A stretch of DNA of 64,000 nt from Chromobotia macracanthus. Taxonomy: Eukaryota > Chordata > Actinopteri > Cypriniformes > Botiidae. Below, in pieces: positions 58,001-64,000 of the stretch. The stretch is from positions 8,122,501-8,186,500 of the forward strand of contig JAZGTH010000059.1 of NCBI GenBank assembly GCA_036877525.1. Reading direction: 5' to 3'. Positions within the stretch are counted from its first letter, which is position 1. Each line of letters starts with the position of its first letter. The notes under the pieces were generated by a model. It had not been told where the DNA came from, did not search any database, and saw only the letters and a program-made list of their open reading frames with translations. The position numbers and the translations under genes were made by a program.

Positions 58001-61000
58001 CTGTTAGCGGGGTAAAGAGAAACTACAGCTCAATACGTGAATAATAGACAGCACAATATTTATCACATTCTTAAGTGTTTGTGTTACTCTATTAAACGTT
58101 TATTTACAGTGTGTGCTAATATCTGAGTCATTTGAGCTTTGTGGGCTGGTGGCAAACGCATTTGCAATCTGAACACATCTTACACAGACGGGTGTGGACA
58201 GGGAGAGTTGCTGCGCTAGACACACAACTCATCTGCCAGACACAAAGACAAGAAAGGACTGTCCAGATTTACATTGAAAGTGAATCTAGAGTGACACCAC
58301 TTTGCAGTCATGGTGTAACAGTGAAGTAGAGAGCAGAGGTGTGATCTATAAAACAAAGAGTAGCTGAATGATTGGTCATATTTAATAGTTTTAAGGTAAT
58401 GTAGATACAGGGTTTTTGTTTTATTTTGTCAGAGAACAGATGCGAGAGCAAAAAATACATCATTGAATCTATTCTGTTTCCCTGATCTCTGCCCTCCTGT
58501 TGAGTCATACAGTAATTGGCTGTGCAAAATAGCTTATGTAATTTTTCTATTGCAAATTCGTCATTACAAAGTAAACATCTATTCCCTGGAAGTTTTAAAT
58601 GGCGAACATTTATTTTATAAATGATAATATTTGTCAGATCAGTAGCTGACATAACATTTGTAGAAGATAAACTCTTATTTCAGGAAGATTGAGAAAAAAA
58701 TTAAATAAGAAAATCAACATTGCTATTATCTACTAATCCATTTTATTTCGAATCCATTAACCTGCGTGTTACATATTTCTTGGATAGGAGGAGAATTTTG
58801 TGGAATCTTTATACAGGTCTTATCCATACAGTGATACCTCATAGAGACTGTTGAGCTATAAAAAGGGCAAAATAAACATCTGTTCGGTTTTGACAGCCGT
58901 GAGATTACGGTACAATAAAACAAGTCATAATTCTCCTTTTAAAGTGGTCATTATAATCCAATGAGTGAGGTTTAAGATTCTTCAAACATTTCTCTCAAGT
59001 TCTACAAAAGCAATGTATAACAGCATACAGGTGTGAACGAAACCTGTAATGGTGAATAGATAATAACAGAGTGTTCAGTCTCCACTAGAGTAGATGCTGG
59101 GCTCAGCTCGGTCTGACCGCAGGTTGATGGCACACCGTGAGCTCGAGTCATAGCTGTGTGGGTGAGCATTATTCTAATGGGACTTGAACAAAACTCGGTT
59201 CCCTTTCTGTGTGTGCGTGGCGGTGAGTGGGTGGGTAGTTGCTGGAACTGTAAGGTGGGCGGAAATTGTGCCCGAAAGTGCATAGGAAACAAAAGCGATG
59301 CATTGCTGACTCCCATCACTGAGTCTGTTTTCACTGGAGAGAGAGAGTGGGACTGGCAAAGGGCCCTTCATCACTTCGTATCTCTATGGAAAGCTTTGAT
59401 GTAAGATTCACTGCCATGTTAGAAAAACTAACTAATGTGTTGGTCTCATGTCTGAGCACATGTTAGCGACACATCAGTGTGTCGCTCTCATGGCTGGGCA
59501 CATGTTAGCTTTTCATTCCAGTATCGACAGGGATATACTGCTAGCATCTTAATATTGAAAATGCAAGTGTTCATTAAAGATCTATTTTTTGATCTCTCTG
59601 TTTACACATGTAGACAGGATCTACAATGCATGGATTTATAGGCAACCACTACCTGTGGGTGGCCAACACTACTGAGATCTGGCTAACTCAGTCTGGCTAA
59701 ATAGATCTAAGATTAACATCAAACGATTGATGCCACTGGAACTGAAGCTCTCCATCTCTTGTGTTTTGTAAGACAGCAGCAGGTTGTGTGCGAATGTTTT
59801 AAAGAGCCAAGGGATACTTTTATTAGCGCTGTTTTAAATCCGTCCCTGGATCAGTGTTGCCAGCCAATCCGTGGGCTGAATACAGCCTGCTGCTTTATTG
59901 GTTTCAGTATCCGCTTTTACCTCCCCAATCCGCTGTTACCATGACAATTTACTCTGAGATCTCAAAGTGCTGCCAATTTTCTTGCCATTTTGAGCCTTTT
60001 TTCTTTTTAAAGAGAGTGTTTTCCTTCATTGTACATTCACTGAGCAAGAGCTTAAATCAATACACTTTGAACAGACAGAGATAAAACTGAATTACAGAAC
60101 GGAAGCTGCAAAGTTGTTTCGTTTGGCATAGAATTGCATTGATTCATTTCTAGAAAAGAACAGTTCTGGACTTAATCTTCTGGCAATGTGGCATTATTAA
60201 TTTGTTAATTTTCGCATTTACTCTTTATTATAACACTATGATCTAGCAAAGTTCAACATGTTAAAACAATTTCCTGTCTTAGCAAGCAACAGACATTTTG
60301 TTGGTCACTTTGTCCTTAGAAAAATAGAAATTAAATAGAGTTATATAGTGAAAGAAATAATATCCTGACATTTTTTGGGTTCATTCAATGACATTTATGA
60401 AATGAAAAGAAGGAAGAATTATATTCAATTATTTTTAGTTATCCCCAAACAACATAACAAAAACAAAAGATTTGCTTTGTAATACATAGCTTTATTGCTG
60501 TTTTTGATCCCGAAGGCTTTAAATTAGTTGTAAGATCAATTATAACAGACCAGACAGAAACACAAAACATTAAATCTGAAGCTTATTAAAAAGATTATAT
60601 GCTGATGTGTTCATGTAAGTGTGTGTGCGTACCATACATGTGCATAGCACTTGTGCCCATAGTGTGATGCTGCATCATTCTAATTGGTTGAAAGCTCAAT
60701 GTAGCCCCACCCCTTTTTTGGAGGATTTATTAAGCATCAAGCAACTTGATTGATTCACTCTTGTGTTTGGAATCAAGGGAAGTGTGCTGCTCAGTGTGTG
60801 TGTGTTTGTTTGCCTGTGCACATGCTCATTCGTGTGTGTGCTGATGCGTGTGTGTGTGTGTCGCACAGAGCAAGTGTCGGCGCGGATCGTGCAGGAGGTA
60901 ACGGCTGAAGCAGTGGCGGTACTGAAGGGAGAGCAGGAGCTGCATCCGGACACTGGTGTCAGGCTGCCCTCAGGTAGGCTCCCAGAAGAGAATGCTGGGA

Positions 61001-63536
61001 TACTGGAGGTTGGCCATACTCCCCTGCTTACAATTTTAGGTTGTAAGAACATGTTCTTGGACCGCTAAGTACATTCAAACATTCAAAACATCCAGTTTTC
61101 AGACATTAGCGTTATTTGTTGGTTATTAGAAATGTTTGAATAATGTTTTTAATATGTTCTACTACTACAATTTAAGAATAAGAATAAAAACGCTCCACTA
61201 ATGTTACTACAAGAACATTTTTGAGTACATTGAGTAGATGAACATTGTCTTTGAGAATGTTTCCTGTTAGCTGGGTCAGGTCAGGCCTGGTTTTACAGAG
61301 TTTTAATGTGGTAGTGAGATATGCACAGGTACCATTGGAGGGCACTGAGAACTGTGTTGGTTTGCTCCATGCAGATGGATGCATACACAGACTTGATGGA
61401 TTTTAGTTTTACTTGTGATGTGTGGCCAGTGTTATCATTGTGTCTGTTTATTCCTGAGTTTGTGTGAACTGATCAGAGCCGTGGAGGGCACGTTCTTTCC
61501 TTCATAATGGCATATCTGCCCTGACAGCTGGCCTGTCACAGCTCCTCTCTGATTGGTTTCTGCTCCCACCCTGCCCCTGGCTATCTGTGTGTGTGTGCCA
61601 GCATAGGGTAGAGAGGGTTACAGTGTGGGTGAGCCCTGGGCAAACTCTGTCCCTCGCTCTGTCTCTTTCTTATGTCTCTCGTATGTCTGGCATTGTAGTA
61701 AAAGTAGTGTTATTTTCATGTATGGTTTCTGTGGTCGTGCTGCAGGTTGTTTGAGTCATTTGGTTTTGTATGAGCTTTCTTGGTTTTGAAAGTTCAAAGA
61801 AATGTTTGAGTTTCATTCGTGTGTTTATTGTGTGTTGCAATTGTGGCTTTAATTTGAGTGTTTTCTCAGTAACCAGTGACTTTATTATTGAGACTTTTCA
61901 TATTGTTTTTTAATGCATTACATCACATCACATTACATCAATATTTTGTAATTTTATACTACATTGATTAACCAGCTGATTCAAATTATGTATTTGCCAC
62001 ATAACACATTTTATGCCTTTTCTGTTTGCTAAAATTTGCTGAAATTGCTGTCAATTGGCATAAAATTTAAGCTAACTTAGTCCAGAAGTATAAGTCCATA
62101 AATAAAAATAAGCAATAATAAAAGCAAAAATAAATAAGACTAATAGCAAAGAAACCGGTTAAAAATATATGTTTATTCAGTTATCTATCTAGCAAAACTT
62201 TTATGAGTATAATTTCAAACATAAATCTCACCATTTGCAGTTTTTTTGAATTCGTGATCATACTTTATTCCAATTGTAATGCAATCTGGGGGCCATATTA
62301 CAACTCCATTCTTACCTGTTTAGTAACCATGGCAAATTCATTTAGGATTCCCTTTACAGCATTGAATTTGTAAGATCTTAGAACCTAAGACAGGAAGTTT
62401 CCATAATACGGCCCCAAGAGATCAGATTGCTTCATTGTCAGAATCAGAAAGAAAAAATAAAATAAGAAATCTATAGCACACAGTTTCCTCCGAAGGAACT
62501 CGCACTTGTTTGCAGGAATTAGTCAGCAAAAAAACAGATGATTTCTGCACTCACGCTTGATGTTGAGTCAGTCTGTCAGAAGAGCTCAAAGGATTAGACA
62601 CAGCTAAGCATTCGGCATCAAAATCCTGAGCCCGGCTTACTCTCTGCTCAGCATATCCTTACAAATAACTGGTGATGGGAAACCTTAAAAGTTTAATGAT
62701 TCTTGTTGCATTTCCACTTAACGATTCCGGTTACCTCATGGGTCTGTTAATGATTTCTTCAAAAGTTTAGGAAACTTACTTCATTACCTTAGATCGTTTC
62801 AGAACAGAACAGTAAATATGAGGAAGTGTACAAATAATACCTGTTCACATTTTCATTTCTCGTACATTAAAATGATTCAGCTCCAGGTTTTTTTGGTTAT
62901 GGAATCAATTGAAAGTACCTAGAATCCCTAGAAACAGCACACACAAATACACACAACCCTGTTTTTATACATTTGTGTGTTTTTCTCATTTGCATCTATT
63001 GTTATTAATCTGTTCACCCTGTGGTGCTTCTTTGATGTTTACAGAAATATTCTTTCCACAAAGTAGACATTTTGTCAGAGTTCTGGGCTAGCCATTAGCT
63101 CTCATGCGCTGGCACATTAAGCTGTGGTGTTCGTGTGGGCAACACGTGTTTGAGTCTGGCCTGCGTCCTTTCCTTTTCACTCTCCCTATTTTCCTTTCCT
63201 CTAGTGATCTTTCTTTTAAAGAGGCACAAAGGATAAAAATGCACCTTGCAGCTCCATACGCACACACACATTCGCAGCGAATGGCTTCTTTGTGATGGAT
63301 ATTTTTGGAACAGCCTTTGTGTTAAGACTGCATATGGTGTCTTAAAATTCTGCCTACGTAAACTGTTTGCCAGGTTTTGGAACAGAGCCACAGTGACACA
63401 CTCAGACTATAAATGTGTGCATCCGATCTTGAACATTGTCTTGTTGTTCCTCTCTCTGTAGTGGAAGACTCTGCAAACCTGCCCCCATCTCCTCCACCGT
63501 CCCCAGCAGCAGAGCATTTTGGACCATTGGAGCAAG
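51866..63536 (+). CDS. map2: Microtubule-associated protein 2, N-terminal coding part (3 exons, 3' end outside window)
   Basis: MAP2 binds and stabilises dendritic microtubules and anchors type II protein kinase A. The visible product is 131 residues plus one base: residues 1-71 from 51866-52079, 72-106 from 60869-60973, 107-131 from 63462-63536. Residues 1-71 are hydrophilic Gly/Ser/Pro-rich with the family motif KENGFNGDLTS. Residues 72-96 contain VSARIVQEVTAEAVAVL, the RII-binding helix. The third exon has ANLPPSPPPSP, also a MAP2 signature. Microtubule-binding repeats and the large central exon lie downstream, outside the window. The start at 51866 (ttcagATGg) is chosen because it aligns with the known MAP2 N terminus (MAD-). 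Phase is 1 at both introns. Both downstream exons have lengths divisible by three, so they can be skipped without shifting the frame. Confidence 0.93.
52826..52954 (+). mobile_element. CCCAGCTAAC-family MITE, right half
   Basis: Starts at aaatgtttgaataacatc and ends acaacctaaaattagctggg. The left half is missing. Confidence 0.75.
53100..53232. repeat. ACCAGCT tandem-like dispersed repeat
   Basis: Repeats of accagct/agctggt in both directions, for example tggtcagaccagctgaccta and aaaccagctaagacca. Similar words occur at 19211-19235 and 51537-51552. Confidence 0.55.
53460..53473. promoter_or_regulatory. RFX X-box palindrome
   Basis: GTTGCCATGGCAAC, a perfect 14-base palindrome matching the RFX consensus, in the intron after the first map2 coding exon. 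Confidence 0.5.
54075..54114. repeat. Perfect 18-base hairpin with 4-base loop
   Basis: TTTTGCAAGTAAAAAGAC at 54075-54092 and its exact complement at 54097-54114 around loop GCAT. GTG and CAC extend the stem past a one-base bulge. There is no T run immediately after it, so it is not a Pol III gene end. Confidence 0.8.
55986..56141. mobile_element. TTAAAGCTGCA-family element, internally deleted
   Basis: Left end ttaaagctgcaatttgtaac, right end atggattacagctttaa. Only 156 bases, so the middle is deleted. Confidence 0.75.
56950..57085 (+). repeat. Degraded tRNA-derived SINE
   Basis: Traces of a tRNA-like head (ggatggcctggttgttaaag) followed by ttttgagcaaggcactaaaa, the same core motif as at 39.6 kb. 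Confidence 0.45.
57284..57297. promoter_or_regulatory. Imperfect RFX X-box-like site
   Basis: GTTGCTGTGGCAAC, one mismatch from the X-box consensus, within a locally GC-richer stretch (57190-57370). Confidence 0.3.
57654..58011 (-). mobile_element. CCCAGCTAAC-family MITE, inverted, full length
   Basis: Begins cccagttaacagttttaggt and ends tgttccctgttagcgggg. About 358 bases. Confidence 0.8.
60793..60861. repeat. Clustered (TG) tracts before the map2 RII-helix exon
   Basis: TG tracts at about 60793-60804, 60832-60840 and 60848-60861. The last ends seven bases before the acceptor's final G at 60868. Confidence 0.9.
60869..60973 (+). CDS. map2: map2 exon encoding the PKA RII-anchoring helix
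   Basis: Acceptor tcgcacag ends at 60868, right after a (TG) repeat. Donor TCAG|gtaggc at 60974. Length 105, phase 1 to 1. It encodes EQVSARIVQEVTAEAVAVLK followed by GEQELHPDTG. This is the MAP2 amphipathic helix known to bind the RII subunits of protein kinase A. Relative to mammalian MAP2, as I remember it, a Val is replaced by Glu in IVQ-V. Confidence 0.93.
60974..63461 (+). other. map2 intron with a MITE copy 52 bases after the donor
   Basis: No exon supported. A CCCAGCTAAC-family copy occupies 61025-61275, very close to the donor of the RII-helix exon. The rest is AT-rich and unremarkable. Confidence 0.55.
61025..61275 (-). mobile_element. CCCAGCTAAC-family MITE, inverted
   Basis: Begins gcttacaattttaggttgta and ends gtttcctgttagctggg. 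It lies 52 bases downstream of the map2 RII-helix exon. Confidence 0.8.
63462..63536 (+). CDS. map2: map2 exon with PPSPPPSP motif
   Basis: Acceptor ctctgtag ends at 63461, donor CAAG|gtaggg at 63537. Length 75, phase 1 to 1. It encodes VEDSANLPPSPPPSPAAEHF and GPLEQ. Mammalian MAP2 has the same motif just after the RII helix. Confidence 0.92.
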
Positions 63537-64000
63537 GTAGGGTCATACTTCACACTGTGAGTGACTGTGTATGGAGAGAGGTGAGGTGAGAACCAGTATT
63601 TTGGTCACTCTCTCACCCTGGCAAGAAAGAGGGTGTTCTAACTCGGGGTGCCTGCTAGTCCCACCCCCTTCAGGTTGATGTCACCCCACTCACAGTGCCC
63701 ATGCTCAGCTGATCTGTGGCGCTGATCCGAAGACTGATGGAGTTGTGTTTGCAGAATCAACTTTGCCTCTTTTGTTGACATCATTCAAGTCGACCTCCTC
63801 TTCCTCATCCAGCATCTTCAGGTGTAAAATATGGCCTCATCTTCATCATGCTAACTCTGTGAGCTAGCTCGATCAAAAAAAACGACGTCAAAGTGATACC
63901 ACCCCCTCCCCTCCTCCTAACCAATCAACCTCAAACCCTTTTTGTACTCTGCCCAATCATGGATCTTGACTCCATCTTGCATGAGAGCCCAGCTCCTTCC
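63537..64000 (+). other. map2 intron at the window edge
   Basis: Apart from the weak exon candidate at 63755 I see no coding signal here. The gene continues beyond the window. Confidence 0.5.
63755..63821 (+). CDS. Possible further map2 exon, weak
   Basis: AG at 63753-63754 (tgtttgcag) followed by a frame open in the expected phase, reading ESTLPLLLTSFKSTSSSSSS and ending AG|gtgtaa at 63822. The outgoing phase 2 differs from the phase-1 pattern of the preceding exons, and I do not recognise the sequence in MAP2. It may simply be intronic. Confidence 0.2.

Larger units (their letters stand above)
52080..60868 (+). other. map2 intron between first two coding exons
   Basis: No exon supported in 8.8 kb. 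It includes MITE copies at 52.8 and 57.7 kb, an X-box palindrome at 53460, a perfect hairpin at 54075-54114, and repeat fragments. Microsatellite (TG) tracts cluster at 60793-60861, just before the next exon. Confidence 0.55.

Noticed and set aside
885..61275. Regularly recurring repeats as a possible CRISPR array
   Set aside because: Copies are hundreds of bases long, irregularly spaced and in both orientations. This is a eukaryotic transposon family.

Overview
The window looks like nuclear DNA of a teleost fish, most likely a cypriniform (carp/zebrafish group). It is AT-rich and intron-dominated, densely seeded with short non-autonomous DNA transposon copies, SINE fragments and dinucleotide microsatellites. 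The only convincing protein-coding matches are to two vertebrate genes. The species call is an inference from repeat style and protein similarity, not proven.

Layout, both genes on the + strand. (1) 44-8189 with 3' UTR to about 8.7 kb: the 3' part of a KAT8 regulatory NSL complex subunit 1-like gene (kansl1l). Fifteen exons are visible, with GT/AG borders and matching phases at all junctions but one. The 5' end lies outside the window. (2) About 8.7-11.7 kb: intergenic, no gene seen. (3) 11.69-11.85 kb and 15.19-15.73 kb: two GC/CpG-rich promoter-like segments, each followed by a good splice donor, read here as alternative first exons of the next gene. (4) 51.83-64 kb: the N-terminal coding exons of microtubule-associated protein 2 (map2). 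The start codon is at 51866, and coding exons lie at 51866-52079, 60869-60973 and 63462-63536. The gene continues past the window. Two possible 5' UTR exons lie at 36.7 and 43.8 kb. Almost everything between 12 and 60 kb is therefore map2 5' intron.

Functionally the two genes are unrelated: a chromatin acetylation scaffold and a neuronal cytoskeletal protein. Their neighbourhood echoes the KANSL1-MAPT pair, the known paralogous locus, so this is a conserved paralogon. The map2 exon at 60.87 kb encodes the amphipathic helix that anchors protein kinase A. It is an in-frame cassette whose acceptor follows a (TG) repeat, which makes it the most interesting regulated-splicing candidate here.

The repeats deserve as much attention as the genes. 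One palindrome-rich MITE family (termini CCCAGCTAAC, internal AACGTT motifs) has at least 16 copies or fragments. A second family with TTAAAGCTGCA termini has four. There are also two striking hairpins (23.4 and 54.1 kb) and several RFX-type X-box palindromes in the map2 introns. I see no CRISPR array, operon, prophage or other prokaryotic system, and nothing that amounts to a wholly new biological system.
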